Shown one piece after another: positions 1 to 7,836 of a stretch of DNA of 12,799 nt. The notes beneath the pieces are model-generated. The model had not been told where the DNA came from. It was given only the letters and a program-made list of their open reading frames with translations, and ran no database searches. The position numbers and the translations under genes were made by a program. Origin of the DNA: JBMYYE01 sp049609065 (lineage in GTDB: Bacteria; Pseudomonadota; Alphaproteobacteria; Rhodobacterales; Rhodobacteraceae); the NCBI GenBank assembly GCA_049609065.1, contig JBMYYE010000067.1, positions 1 through 12,799 on the forward strand, written 5' to 3'. The stretch's first letter is position 1, and every line of letters starts with the position of its first letter.

Positions 1-2
1 TT

Positions 3-350
3 GCGCGCCAAAAACCGTCTGATCGTGACTTGCTGCACCTTGCATCAGGGGATGGTGACCAGTTTGCCATGTGGCGGGTAGAGGCGCGCACAGATTGTCA
101 GATCCTCATGCGTGTTGGAGAAAGTCCCATCCGAACATGGCTTATGCTTGATGAGCAAACTGCGCGCGAAGAGGAGGGAAGGTTACGGCTTTATTTTGGA
201 TCTTCGGTATTGCCGAAGGGTCACGACGGCGAGGGGCGTCCAAAGGTCGGAGCCATTTATGATGTCTTCTCAGGGTTTCATAAACTCTATTCCAAAGTCT
301 TGCTTTGGTCCGCCATGCACAAATTAAAATCCAACATGAAAACACGGTAG
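3..350 (+). CDS. C-terminal part of an unrecognised protein (possibly DUF2867-like)
   Basis: The frame is open from the left edge, so the gene starts outside the window; about 115 codons remain, ending in TAG at 348-350. No signal peptide or membrane segment is visible in this part. The pattern WRVE, then RTWLML, then LYFGSS, and finally an aromatic and basic end with FHKLYSKVLL is reminiscent of the C-terminal half of DUF2867 / SRPBCC-like proteins, where a beta-rich cavity is closed by a last helix. That resemblance is from memory and weak. The gene converges with trpE, leaving 27 nt between the two stop codons. The gap holds a 5-bp inverted repeat (TGTAG 360-364, CTACA 371-375) that is too weak to call a terminator. 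No function is proposed. Confidence 0.6.
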   Translation, partial: ARQKPSDRDLLHLASGDGDQFAMWRVEARTDCQILMRVGESPIRTWLMLDEQTAREEEGRLRLYFGSSVLPKGHDGEGRPKVGAIYDVFSGFHKLYSKVLLWSAMHKLKSNMKTR

Positions 351-377
351 ATCCATTTTTGTAGCTAAATCTACACG

Positions 378-1886
378 TTAGCCATTGCCTTTTGCAAAGA
401 GCCCTGCATCCTCTGCCGCGCGGCGGATGGCTTTGGATTTGTTGACGGTTTCTTCAAATTCAGCGTCAGGGTCGCTATCGTAAACAACGCCGCCGCCTGC
501 TTGGATATAGAGTTTCTCATCTTTCAGCACCGCGGTGCGCAGCGCGATGCACATATCCATATCCCCATTGGCGGAAATATAGCCGCATCCACCGCCGTAA
601 ATGCCGCGTTTTTCAGGTTCCAACTCATCGATGATTTCCATGGCCCGCACTTTCGGCGCGCCAGAAACGGTACCTGCGGGCATGCCTGCAAAATAGGCGT
701 CGATTGCATCTTTGTCATCATGCAATTCGCCCACCACATTGGACACGATATGCATCACATGGGAATAGCGTTCGACGATGAATTCTTCGGTTGGCCGCAC
801 GGTGCCGATTTTGGCGACGCGGCCCACATCGTTGCGTCCAAGATCCAACAGCATAAGATGTTCCGCCAGTTCCTTTTGATCCGCCAGAAGATCCGCCTCA
901 AGCGCGTTGTCTTCTGCGGGGGTGGCACCACGGGGTCGGGTGCCTGCGATCGGACGGATGGTCACTTCGGTGCCAAAAACCCGCACGAGGATTTCGGGGC
1001 TGGCGCCAATAATTTGGAAACCGCCGAAGTTGAAATAGAACATAAATGGCGACGGATTGGTGCGCCGCAAACTTCGGTAAAGAGAGAAGGGCGGTAGCGT
1101 GAACTCTTGCGTCCAGCGTTGGCTTGGAACGACCTGAAAAATATCACCCGCCTTGATGTAATCCTTGGCTTTTTCAATCGCGTTGTAATACGCGTCTTTG
1201 GCAAAGTTGGAGGTCAACGGCCCCATTTCGGCCGCATGGCCAAGATTGCGCGTATCCGTCACTGCACCGCGTTCCAAATCCCGTTGGGCATCCATGACGC
1301 GTTCGGCCGCTTGGGCGTAGGCGGCTTTTGCCGATAAGCCTGAGTTAACCCAAGCAGGGGACACAAGGATCACATCGCCTTTCACCCCGTCCAAAACCGC
1401 CACAACAGAGGGACGCATCATCACCGCATCGGGGGCGCCAATGGGATCAGGATTGATATTTGGGAGCGTCTCTACAAGCCGGATCATGTCATAGCCAAGA
1501 TAGCCAAACAGCCCCGCAGACGCCGATGGCAAATCAGCAGGAATATCAATTTTGCTTTCGGCAATGATGTCTCGCAATGCCTCAAGGGGCGCTTTGCCAT
1601 CTTCAACAAAGGCATCCGCGTCAAAGCGTGCGGACCTGTTGGTGCGCGATATGTCCCCGCGACATTCCCAGATGAGGTCGGGTTTCATGCCAACCATGGA
1701 ATAGCGCCCGCGCACTTCGCCACCTGTAACAGATTCGAGGATAAAGCTGTCTTTTTGGGCATCGGTGAGCTTCATCATCAAGCTCACGGGCGTATCAAGA
1801 TCAGCGGCCAGTCTGGTGTAAACCAGCTGATTTTCTCCCGCAGCGTAGCGGGCTTCGAATTCTGAAAACTCTGGGGAAAGTGCCAT
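378..1886 (-). CDS. trpE: Anthranilate synthase component I
   Basis: The enzyme converts chorismate to anthranilate in the first committed step of tryptophan synthesis, using ammonia from the glutamine amidotransferase partner TrpG. The 502 residues match the usual size of a stand-alone TrpE. The N-terminal part carries ILES (49-52), the region that binds tryptophan for feedback inhibition in this family. The chorismate-binding domain shows IAGTRPRG (313-320), EHLMLLDLGRND (342-352), PAGTVSGAPK (403-412) and IYGGGCGYIS (429-438). All landmarks are intact, so it should be active. ATG at 1886 has AAAGGG about ten nt upstream. The gene lies 24 nt downstream of ppiD on the same strand. The gap is too short for a trp leader-peptide attenuator, so control is probably by the upstream promoter plus feedback inhibition. 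No trpG, trpD or trpC follows; the next gene is convergent. Confidence 0.97.
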   Translation of the reverse strand: MALSPEFSEFEARYAAGENQLVYTRLAADLDTPVSLMMKLTDAQKDSFILESVTGGEVRGRYSMVGMKPDLIWECRGDISRTNRSARFDADAFVEDGKAPLEALRDIIAESKIDIPADLPSASAGLFGYLGYDMIRLVETLPNINPDPIGAPDAVMMRPSVVAVLDGVKGDVILVSPAWVNSGLSAKAAYAQAAERVMDAQRDLERGAVTDTRNLGHAAEMGPLTSNFAKDAYYNAIEKAKDYIKAGDIFQVVPSQRWTQEFTLPPFSLYRSLRRTNPSPFMFYFNFGGFQIIGASPEILVRVFGTEVTIRPIAGTRPRGATPAEDNALEADLLADQKELAEHLMLLDLGRNDVGRVAKIGTVRPTEEFIVERYSHVMHIVSNVVGELHDDKDAIDAYFAGMPAGTVSGAPKVRAMEIIDELEPEKRGIYGGGCGYISANGDMDMCIALRTAVLKDEKLYIQAGGGVVYDSDPDAEFEETVNKSKAIRRAAEDAGLFAKGNG

Positions 1887-1910
1887 AAAACAGCGCCCTT
1901 TTAGATATGC

Positions 1911-3761
1911 CTATTGAATTTGTGCTTGGACAGCGGCGATGGCCCCTTGGTTCACATTGACACCCGCTTGGGTTTGGATGGCGCGCATATAGGTCGTGAT
2001 CACGTCAGAGGCGGTGTTTTGTGCCAAGACGTTTTTCAATGCGGATTTGGTGGCCAAGGTGGCGTCACTTGTGGGGTCCACAGCGTTTGTGGCGGTGAGT
2101 TGGGCGACCACAACAGCATTGGCAAGATCAAGTTTCACTGTGCCATTCGCCTCTAATCCGAATACCTCTGTCACCAGACGGTCAGGGGCGTTCGCCACAA
2201 AATCTGTACGTGAAAGGGCCTCTTCTACATAGCTGGTTAACCCAAGCGCATCGAGGCTTTGGCCGTTGCTAAGCTGTGTCATGACCTCATCAGCTTTTGC
2301 ATTCAGACGTGATTTAAGCTCGGCTTCGGCCCAAAGCATGGCCGCTAGGGCTTTGCTGTCTTCAAAGGCTGCGAGTTTGGGCGCAATGATTTCGTCCTGA
2401 CGCAAAAGGAAAATGCCGCCATCATCCAATTCGATGATTTCAGGAAAGCTATCTTCAGAAGCGGCACGCGCTGCTTCGCGGAAGCTATCGTAGCGGTTGA
2501 GGGGGGCGTCAGCCTCTTCAAACCAATCCATCGTGGCAAGAACCATTGGGCTATCTTCTTGGATCTCTTCAAGGGTGCTGCCGCCTGCAACGAGGTCTTC
2601 TATCTCGCTGATTTGCGCGTCGATTTCACGGCGTGCTTGATCAAGTCCAAATTCACGTTTGAGCTCCGCTTTCACATCATCAAACGGTGTGTTGAGCGCC
2701 GCAATCACGGAGTTCATACGGTAAATTGCTGGCCCCAAATCGGTTTCAATCATGGGGGTTACGCCAGCGGTGTCCATTTTAAAAATGGTGTCACGAGCCG
2801 CTTTATCTAGCTCTTCAATCCCCACATCGCCAAGATCGATATCTGCAAGCGTTAACCCTAAATCACGAACGACAGTTTCAAAGGTCTTTTGACCCGAGCG
2901 AAGGGCTTCATCCGCTGCTTTTGCATCATCTAAGCTATTGAAAACAATGCGCTCAACGAGGCGGCGTTCAGGCCGCTGATAGAGATCGGCACGTTCTTCA
3001 TAGATGGTTTTAAGCTCGGTTTCAGCAACGTCAATCGTCTCGAGGAGCATCTCTGGTGTGAGGCTCACATAGGTGAGGCGTTTTTTCTCAGGGGCGGTGA
3101 AAGCCTCAGGGTTGGCCGTGTAATACGTCATGAGCGTTGCGTCATCAGCGGGTGCAATTGGGTCAATGTTGCTTTGATCGAGACGGGCCCATGTGAAATC
3201 CCGTGTTTCAAGCGTATAGTTTGTCAAAATATCCAACGCCTCTGGGGAGGCTTCGACCGCTGAGAAAAGCGCTGTTTGCGTGAGCGCGCGCGCTGCATCA
3301 CGGCGCAAGTTGTTTTCAAATTCCGACTCGGAACTTCCGATGTTTTCCAAGGTCATTCGGTACGCATCCCGATCAAATCCGCCGCTTAGGCTTTGGAATT
3401 GTGGAATTGCCAGAAGCTGATCACGCACGGCTTCATTGCCAATAGACACGCCAATGCGCCCTGTTTCATGATCTAACGTGGCTTGGTTGATTAAGGTTTC
3501 AAGCACCCGCGCATCGAGCCCAAATTGTTTTGCAGTGGCAAAGGGAATGCGTGATCCTGTCTGGGCTGAAAGCGCGTTCATTTCTTGCGTCATAGCGCGG
3601 TAATATTCATCGGTGCTGATTTCGCTGTCGCCAACGGTGGCCACGGCGGTTACGCCGCCGCCAAAATTGGTTACGCCAAAGCCCGAAAGCCCCACAATGA
3701 TCATCAAAAACATGATGCCTACAAAAAATTGGCTGGCTTTGCTCTTGGGTTTTTCAGACAT
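1911..3761 (-). CDS. ppiD: PpiD/SurA-type peptidylprolyl isomerase, membrane-anchored
   Basis: This is a 616-residue periplasmic folding factor anchored in the inner membrane. A short basic cytoplasmic N-terminus (SEKPKSKAS) is followed by one hydrophobic segment at about residues 11-30, then a long periplasmic part. Residues 35-225 resemble the SurA_N chaperone domain, and about 265-355 a parvulin-like PpiC domain starting near RPERRLVERIVF. The remainder is helical with many acidic residues. Length and layout match E. coli PpiD (about 620 residues). In PpiD the parvulin domain has little isomerase activity, so a chaperone role for newly exported proteins is more likely; that is family knowledge, not seen here. 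AGGG precedes ATG 3761. A PpiD gene beside trpE is, as I recall, common in Rhodobacterales and does not imply a role in tryptophan synthesis. The exact symbol is by analogy. Confidence 0.9.
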   Translation of the reverse strand: MSEKPKSKASQFFVGIMFLMIIVGLSGFGVTNFGGGVTAVATVGDSEISTDEYYRAMTQEMNALSAQTGSRIPFATAKQFGLDARVLETLINQATLDHETGRIGVSIGNEAVRDQLLAIPQFQSLSGGFDRDAYRMTLENIGSSESEFENNLRRDAARALTQTALFSAVEASPEALDILTNYTLETRDFTWARLDQSNIDPIAPADDATLMTYYTANPEAFTAPEKKRLTYVSLTPEMLLETIDVAETELKTIYEERADLYQRPERRLVERIVFNSLDDAKAADEALRSGQKTFETVVRDLGLTLADIDLGDVGIEELDKAARDTIFKMDTAGVTPMIETDLGPAIYRMNSVIAALNTPFDDVKAELKREFGLDQARREIDAQISEIEDLVAGGSTLEEIQEDSPMVLATMDWFEEADAPLNRYDSFREAARAASEDSFPEIIELDDGGIFLLRQDEIIAPKLAAFEDSKALAAMLWAEAELKSRLNAKADEVMTQLSNGQSLDALGLTSYVEEALSRTDFVANAPDRLVTEVFGLEANGTVKLDLANAVVVAQLTATNAVDPTSDATLATKSALKNVLAQNTASDVITTYMRAIQTQAGVNVNQGAIAAVQAQIQ

Positions 3762-3782
3762 GTCAGGCCCTATCGTATCAGG

Positions 3783-3812
3783 TGTATAAGTGTTCAGTCG
3801 TCTTTACGCCAA
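3783..3812 (-). promoter_or_regulatory. Possible sigma70 promoter for ppiD-trpE
   Basis: Read on the minus strand, a -35-like TTGGCG (3812-3807) is followed after 18 nt by TATACA (3788-3783). Transcription would begin roughly 15 nt before the ppiD start codon. The -35 element overlaps the end of the aminotransferase gene. Each hexamer has four matches to consensus, so this is suggestive only. It would let ppiD-trpE be expressed independently of the genes upstream. Confidence 0.3.
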
Positions 3813-3816
3813 GCCA

Positions 3817-5010
3817 CTATGAGGGGCAAGAGCTGGTAGGCTGAAAGGCCTTTAATCGCTCAAAAAATATGGCAATTTGGCTGAGATCGATATTGGCAAA
3901 CGCAATCCGCAGTTCCCGCGCGCCGGTTGGATCTGTTGCGGGTTTGAACATGGTGCCCGGCAACATCAGGATGGATTGATCCTTGAGGAGGCCTTTTGCG
4001 ATCTCCTCTGAGGGGGCCTTAAACGGGTGTTGAACATATGCAAAATAGGCACCGCAACCTAAAAGGTTCCAGTCCGGCACTTGGGCAAAGCCATCGATCA
4101 TGGCTTGGCGGCGGGCAAGGATTTCGTCGCGTTCGCTTGCTTTCCAATCCTTAAGGTTATTGAGCCCCCATAGGGCCCCAATTTGACCAAGCTGATTGGG
4201 GCAAATCGTGACTGTATCCAGAAACTTTTCAATTTCGGGAAGGAGCTGCCGACCGGCCATAATCACCCCAACACGGTGCCCCGTCAGGCGATAAGCCTTT
4301 GAAAAGGAATAAAGTTGAATAAGCGTCTCTTGCCAATCCGAGCGATCAAAAAGGTGATGGGCTGGGGCCGCAGATTGGGCAAAATCGCGGTAGGTTTCAT
4401 CAATGATGAGCGCAATGCCATGGGCTTTGCACAGCTCAAAAAACGCATCAATAAGGGCAGGTGGGTATTCAACCCCACCTGGATTATTGGGCGTGACCAG
4501 TAAAATCGCGCGGGTTTTATCCGTGATACGGGCTTTGGCCACATCAATAGACGGGACAAGCGTATCGCCCGTTGGCAAGGCGACCGTCTTGATCCCTTGC
4601 ATATCGAGCCACATGTTATGGTTGAAATACCATGGGGTCGGGATGAGGATTTCATCGCCTGCCTCAGCAAGCGCCGCCGTTGCCGCGGCGAAGGCTTGAT
4701 TGCAACCGGCGGTGATTGCCACGTGATCGGCGGTGAGGGTGGATGTTTTAAAGTGGCTGTTGGTGACTTGCGCAAAGCGGGCCCGTAGATCAGGGCGCCC
4801 CAAAACAGCACCATAAAGATGGGTTTCATCTTGGCTAAGGGCGGCATCCGCAATCGCTTGACGCAACCCGATAGGCGGCGGGGCGGTTGGGGCGGCTTGG
4901 CTCACGTTGAGGAGGGGGCGATCAGCGGGGATATCCACCGCATCCAGCCATCGGCGCGCCTCCATCACAGGGGGCGATGCCGTGTTTTTCATGTTTGTAT
5001 TCTGATACAT
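3817..5010 (-). CDS. PLP-dependent class I/II aminotransferase, substrate unknown
   Basis: This is a 397-residue fold-type I aminotransferase, presumably cytoplasmic. Expected landmarks are present: HLYG with Tyr66, TPNNPGG with Asn175, IIDETYRDF with Asp204 and Tyr207, and YSFSKAYRLTGHRVG with Lys238 as the PLP Schiff-base lysine and Arg246 for the cofactor phosphate. Near the C-terminus, ARELRIAFANID supplies the arginine that usually binds the substrate carboxylate. The family covers aspartate, aromatic and branched-chain donors, and the sequence alone does not settle which. ATG 5010 is preferred over the internal Met7 because AAGGAA lies about five nt upstream of it. The gene sits 59 nt downstream of the gpt-type gene and 55 nt upstream of ppiD. 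Its position near trpE could hint at aromatic amino acids, but the neighbours are unrelated and that remains a guess. Confidence 0.9.
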   Translation of the reverse strand: MYQNTNMKNTASPPVMEARRWLDAVDIPADRPLLNVSQAAPTAPPPIGLRQAIADAALSQDETHLYGAVLGRPDLRARFAQVTNSHFKTSTLTADHVAITAGCNQAFAAATAALAEAGDEILIPTPWYFNHNMWLDMQGIKTVALPTGDTLVPSIDVAKARITDKTRAILLVTPNNPGGVEYPPALIDAFFELCKAHGIALIIDETYRDFAQSAAPAHHLFDRSDWQETLIQLYSFSKAYRLTGHRVGVIMAGRQLLPEIEKFLDTVTICPNQLGQIGALWGLNNLKDWKASERDEILARRQAMIDGFAQVPDWNLLGCGAYFAYVQHPFKAPSEEIAKGLLKDQSILMLPGTMFKPATDPTGARELRIAFANIDLSQIAIFFERLKAFQPTSSCPS

Positions 5011-5034
5011 GACGTTCCTTACTCTTTGGTGGAG

Positions 5035-5059
5035 CGTCGCGCGTCACCCGTCAGGCGTC
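5035..5059. repeat. Four 7-bp-phased CGTC (GACG) repeats
   Basis: CGTC occurs at 5035, 5042, 5049 and 5056, exactly seven bases apart, with the three intervening bases varying (GCG, ACC, AGG). On the minus strand this is a run of GACG units lying 25-49 nt upstream of the aminotransferase start codon and after the gpt stop. No -10 element follows at a usable distance. It may be a binding site for an oligomeric regulator or a chance pattern. Confidence 0.5.
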
Positions 5060-5069
5060 AATGAAAAAA

Positions 5070-5573
5070 TCAGTCCTTGCCGCGGTAAGGTTCGACATAT
5101 TGCAATGCCATGTCCCACGGGAAGAAAATCCATGTGTCTTGGCTCACTTCAGTGATGAATGTATCCACCATTGGGCGGCCTTTGGGTTTGGCATAAACCG
5201 TTGCAAAATGCGCTTTGGGAAACAAGTCACGCACCAATTCGAGGGTCTTTCCGCTATCGACGAGGTCATCAATGATCAACACCCCTTCACCATCCCCCAT
5301 CAGATCGCGATCTGGGGATTTGAGCACGCTGGCCGAGGATTGAGCTTGGTGATCGTAGGATTTTACGGAAATCGTATCCACCGTCCGCACATCCAATTCA
5401 CGTGAAATAATCATCGCAGGGGCCATGCCGCCACGGGTGATGGCGACGATGGCTTTCCATGCGCCATCATTTGGACCTTTGCCGTCCAAACGCCACGCAA
5501 GGGCGCGGCTGTCGCGGTGGATTTGGTCCCAGCTGATGTGAAACCCTTTTTCATGTGGCAAGCGGTCAGTCAT
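5070..5573 (-). CDS. gpt: Xanthine(-guanine) phosphoribosyltransferase
   Basis: This purine-salvage enzyme joins xanthine or guanine (and, less well, hypoxanthine) to PRPP, forming XMP or GMP. The 167 residues are slightly longer than the 152 of E. coli Gpt. The type I phosphoribosyltransferase signature is clear: GVLIIDDLVDSGKT (97-110) binds the PRPP ribose and phosphate. ITRGGMAPA (45-53) forms the pyrophosphate-side loop, and the C-terminal WIFFPWDMALQYVEPYR resembles the Gpt-specific end with its purine-contacting aromatic. ATG 5573 is preceded by AAGGAA, the same ribosome-binding pattern as the aminotransferase downstream. It lies between fabI (54 nt upstream) and the aminotransferase (59 nt downstream). 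Substrate preference among purines cannot be judged from the sequence. Confidence 0.93.
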   Translation of the reverse strand: MTDRLPHEKGFHISWDQIHRDSRALAWRLDGKGPNDGAWKAIVAITRGGMAPAMIISRELDVRTVDTISVKSYDHQAQSSASVLKSPDRDLMGDGEGVLIIDDLVDSGKTLELVRDLFPKAHFATVYAKPKGRPMVDTFITEVSQDTWIFFPWDMALQYVEPYRGKD

Positions 5574-5627
5574 GTTCGTTCCTTACTTATGCAATCGCGA
5601 TTTTGGGCGAAAACGCAGCCAAAGCCG

Positions 5628-6440
5628 CTATTTGCGGCCGGTAACCGCGTCGATATCTGGGGCGTCAACGGCTTTCATGCCAACAACATGATACCCTGCA
5701 TCCACATGCAGGTTCTCCCCCGTCACACCAGATCCAAGATCAGACAAAAGATAAAGCGCGGATTTTCCAACTTCTTCTTGGGTGACATTGCGACGGAGCG
5801 GCGAATTCAATTCGTTCCACTTCATGATATAGCGGAAATCACCAATGCCAGAAGCAGCCAAAGTTTTAATCGGCCCTGCGGAGATTGCATTCACGCGGAT
5901 GTTTTTCTTGCCTAAATCTTCGGCCAGATATTTGACGGACGCCTCAAGCGCGGCCTTGGCCACACCCATGACATTATAATGTGGCATAACCTGTTCCGCA
6001 CCATAATAGGTAAGCGTGATTGCAGACCCGCCATCAACCATTAATTTTTCAGCCCGCTGAACAACCGCCGTGAAGGAATAGCAAGACACATCCATGGTCA
6101 TGTTGAAATTCGCGCGGCTCGTATCAACATAGCGTCCCCGAAGTTCGCCTTTGTCTGAGAAGCCAATCGCATGCACGATAAAATCAAGCTTGCCCCATTT
6201 TTTCTCAATCTCGGAAAATGCAGCATCGATTGACGCTTCATCAGAGACATCACAATCAATGAGCGTATCAACCCCAAGGCTGGCGGCCATGGGTTCAACA
6301 CGTTTTTTGAACGCATCCCCCATATAGGTAAAGGCAAGCTCCGCCCCTTGTTCGTGGCAGGCTTGGGCAATGCCCCAAGCAATGGATTTGTCGTTGGCGA
6401 CGCCCATAATTAGGCCGCGTTTACCCTCAAGAAGTTTCAT
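5628..6440 (-). CDS. fabI: Enoyl-[acyl-carrier-protein] reductase (NADH)
   Basis: FabI carries out the last reduction of each fatty-acid elongation cycle, trans-2-enoyl-ACP to acyl-ACP, in the cytoplasm, and is the triclosan target in this family. From Met at 6440 the protein has 270 residues, close to the usual 260-270. GVANDKSIAWGIA (13-25) is the dinucleotide-binding loop, with IGF at 92-94. The active site is Tyr145 (LTYYG), Tyr155 and Lys162 in YNVMGVAK, the Tyr-x6-Lys arrangement of FabI. A longer frame begins at 6509, but GAGG eight nt before 6440 and the family-typical opening MKLLEGKRGLIMG decide the shorter start. It is the first gene of the minus-strand block and is divergent from pdxH. 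Confidence 0.96.
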   Translation of the reverse strand: MKLLEGKRGLIMGVANDKSIAWGIAQACHEQGAELAFTYMGDAFKKRVEPMAASLGVDTLIDCDVSDEASIDAAFSEIEKKWGKLDFIVHAIGFSDKGELRGRYVDTSRANFNMTMDVSCYSFTAVVQRAEKLMVDGGSAITLTYYGAEQVMPHYNVMGVAKAALEASVKYLAEDLGKKNIRVNAISAGPIKTLAASGIGDFRYIMKWNELNSPLRRNVTQEEVGKSALYLLSDLGSGVTGENLHVDAGYHVVGMKAVDAPDIDAVTGRK

Positions 6441-6470
6441 GGAATGCCCCTCAAATTTTGGTTTCCGAAT

Positions 6471-6476
6471 GTTATA
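6471..6476 (-). promoter_or_regulatory. -10-like element upstream of fabI
   Basis: TATAAC on the minus strand matches five of six bases of the sigma70 -10 consensus and lies about 30 nt before the fabI start. No convincing -35 element was found at 16-18 nt spacing, so the call rests on one hexamer. The 139-nt fabI-pdxH gap must hold promoters for both directions; none for pdxH was convincing. Confidence 0.3.
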
Positions 6477-6579
6477 GGAGGGTTTAGGGCAAAGTTTCCC
6501 TTGCATCAACCCATGGGCCCTCTTGCGTCTTGGGATTTATCGGCGCTTTATAGGCATAAGATAACAAATGAGGATATCT

Positions 6580-7185
6580 ATGAGCGATCGAAGCGGAATT
6601 TTTGCAGGCGAAAACCCAATTGACATTGCGCGCAGGTGGCTGTCTGAGGCTGAAAAAACCGAACCGAACGATCCCAACGCCATTGCCCTTTCAACGGTTG
6701 ATGCGGCGGGACTTCCGAATGTGCGTATGGTGCTTTTGAAAGATATCGAAGATGATGCCTTTGTTTTTTATACGAATTATGAAAGCCAAAAGGCCAAAGA
6801 AATCGAAGGCGCAGGATGTGCGGCTTTCGTTATGCACTGGAAATCGCTGCGCCGTCAGGTACGCGTGCGTGGCATTGTGAGCCGTGAAGACGGTGCCAAG
6901 GCAGATGCGTATTTTCAATCCCGCTCTCTCAAAAGCCGGGTCGGTGCATGGGCGTCAAAACAGTCACAGGTTTTGGATGGTCGCGCAACTTTGGTCGCGC
7001 GGGCGGCAAAATATGGCACAAAATTTATGGCGAATCCCCCGCGTCCTGATTTTTGGGGCGGATACCGTATTGCGCCACTGGAAATTGAACTCTGGGCAGA
7101 TGGTGAATTTCGCCTGCATAACCGGTTTAAATTCGAACGCGCGGCCGTAACGGATCCATGGTCTGTGGCGCGGCTCTATCCCTAA
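6580..7185 (+). CDS. pdxH: Pyridoxamine/pyridoxine 5'-phosphate oxidase
   Basis: This FMN enzyme oxidises pyridoxine or pyridoxamine 5'-phosphate to pyridoxal 5'-phosphate, the last step of PLP synthesis and salvage. With the start at 6580 it has 201 residues. An ATG at 6568 is in frame, but GAGG at 6570-6573 lies six nt before 6580, so the later start is chosen. FMN-contact regions are PNVRMVLLK (46-54), FYTNY (63-67) and SLRRQVRV (89-96). PRPDFWGGYRI (154-164) and RLHNRFKF (178-185) form the substrate end, with Arg178 and His180 at the positions of the E. coli catalytic RLHDR motif. Asn181 replaces the usual Asp in that motif, a minor oddity. The protein ends in RLYP, like the family's RLAP/RLYP ends. 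It is followed nine nt later by the DUF192 gene, probably in one transcript. Confidence 0.95.
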   Translation: MSDRSGIFAGENPIDIARRWLSEAEKTEPNDPNAIALSTVDAAGLPNVRMVLLKDIEDDAFVFYTNYESQKAKEIEGAGCAAFVMHWKSLRRQVRVRGIVSREDGAKADAYFQSRSLKSRVGAWASKQSQVLDGRATLVARAAKYGTKFMANPPRPDFWGGYRIAPLEIELWADGEFRLHNRFKFERAAVTDPWSVARLYP

Positions 7186-7194
7186 AGGACCGCG

Positions 7195-7686
7195 ATGTTT
7201 TTTCGCCTAGTATATAGTGCCCTGTTTTTGGTGTTGTGCCTATCCATTTTTGGACGAGGGGAGGCAGCGTTGTCTTGTGCTGCGCGGGACCTCACAATCC
7301 TAACGGCGGATGACACCCATATTTTTAGCGCGGAGATCGCAAATACATTCGCGGATCGTCAAAAAGGGTTGATGTTTCGCCGTGAGATCGCGCCAGATTT
7401 TGCCATGCTTTTTGTGATGGGGAAAACGGCGCCTGTCGCGTTTTGGATGAAAAACACCTATGTGCCGCTCGATTTGCTCTTTGTAGATGCAAAGGGGGTG
7501 ATCCAAACGGTGCACCAAAACGCACGCCCTCATGATCTGAGCTTGATTCCATCTCGCGTGCCTGTGGCCTATGTGGTTGAAATTGCGGCGGGGCAGGTAC
7601 AAGCGAGAAATATCCAGCACGGAGATCGGGTTTTCCATCATGAAATAAAAGAATTTTCACCAGAAAATCCCTGTATTGTAAAATGA
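7195..7686 (+). CDS. DUF192 family protein with signal peptide
   Basis: This is a 163-residue exported protein of unknown function. Residues 1-25 look like a signal peptide: one Arg, a hydrophobic core, then GRGEA-A as a plausible cleavage site. The rest matches the DUF192 pattern: RQKGLMFRREI (55-65), MLFVM (71-75), FWMKNTYVPLDLLFVD (83-98), PSRVPVAYVVEIAAG and a final GD. Two cysteines (Cys28 in the mature N-terminus and Cys160 near the C-terminus) could form a disulphide. AAAGGA sits just before ATG 7195, within the short gap after pdxH, indicating translation from the same mRNA. DUF192 proteins are widespread; the sequence gives no catalytic clue and context does not reveal a role. Confidence 0.88.
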   Translation: MFFRLVYSALFLVLCLSIFGRGEAALSCAARDLTILTADDTHIFSAEIANTFADRQKGLMFRREIAPDFAMLFVMGKTAPVAFWMKNTYVPLDLLFVDAKGVIQTVHQNARPHDLSLIPSRVPVAYVVEIAAGQVQARNIQHGDRVFHHEIKEFSPENPCIVK

Positions 7687-7695
7687 ATGCAAATT

Positions 7696-7721
7696 GGGGG
7701 TTTTCATTCGCGAAAACACCC
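7696..7721 (+). other. Hairpin between the DUF192 gene and tRNA-Pro
   Basis: GTTTTC (7700-7705) pairs with GAAAAC (7712-7717) around a six-base loop. GGG (7696-7698) pairs with CCC (7719-7721) across one G/A mismatch. No T-run follows, so an intrinsic terminator is unlikely. It may be an RNA end or processing structure if the tRNA is cotranscribed with pdxH and the DUF192 gene. Confidence 0.4.
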
Positions 7722-7739
7722 ATTAGAGAGTGCCTCAGT

Positions 7740-7816
7740 CGGGGCGTGGCGCAGCCTGGTAGCGCACCTGTTTTGGGTACAGGGGGTCGCAAGTTCGAAT
7801 CTTGCCGTCCCGACCA
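7740..7816 (+). tRNA. tRNA-Pro (anticodon UGG)
   Basis: A full cloverleaf can be folded. The acceptor stem is CGGGGCG (7740-7746) with CGTCCCG (7806-7812), including one G-U pair. The anticodon stem is CCTGT / ACAGG (7767-7771, 7779-7783) with loop TTTGGGT, placing TGG at 7774-7776. The T arm contains GTTCGAATC. The 3' CCA is encoded (7814-7816). It reads CCA and, by wobble, probably other proline codons. It lies 53 nt after the DUF192 gene. I looked for a second copy of its 3' end downstream, as an integrated element would leave, and found none in this window. Confidence 0.97.
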
Positions 7817-7836
7817 TTTTCATAAAAACCTATGAG

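Noticed and set aside
360..375. Bidirectional terminator between the left-edge gene and trpE
   Set aside because: The stem is only five A/T-rich pairs and no T-run follows on either strand.
501..1097. A 198-codon plus-strand frame opposite trpE
   Set aside because: It is a shadow of the conserved trpE coding strand, rich in His, Phe and Cys, with no family resemblance.
6441..6509. N-terminal extension of FabI by 23 residues
   Set aside because: The extension has no ribosome-binding site and is unlike FabI N-termini, while Met at 6440 has GAGG at good spacing and gives the standard length.
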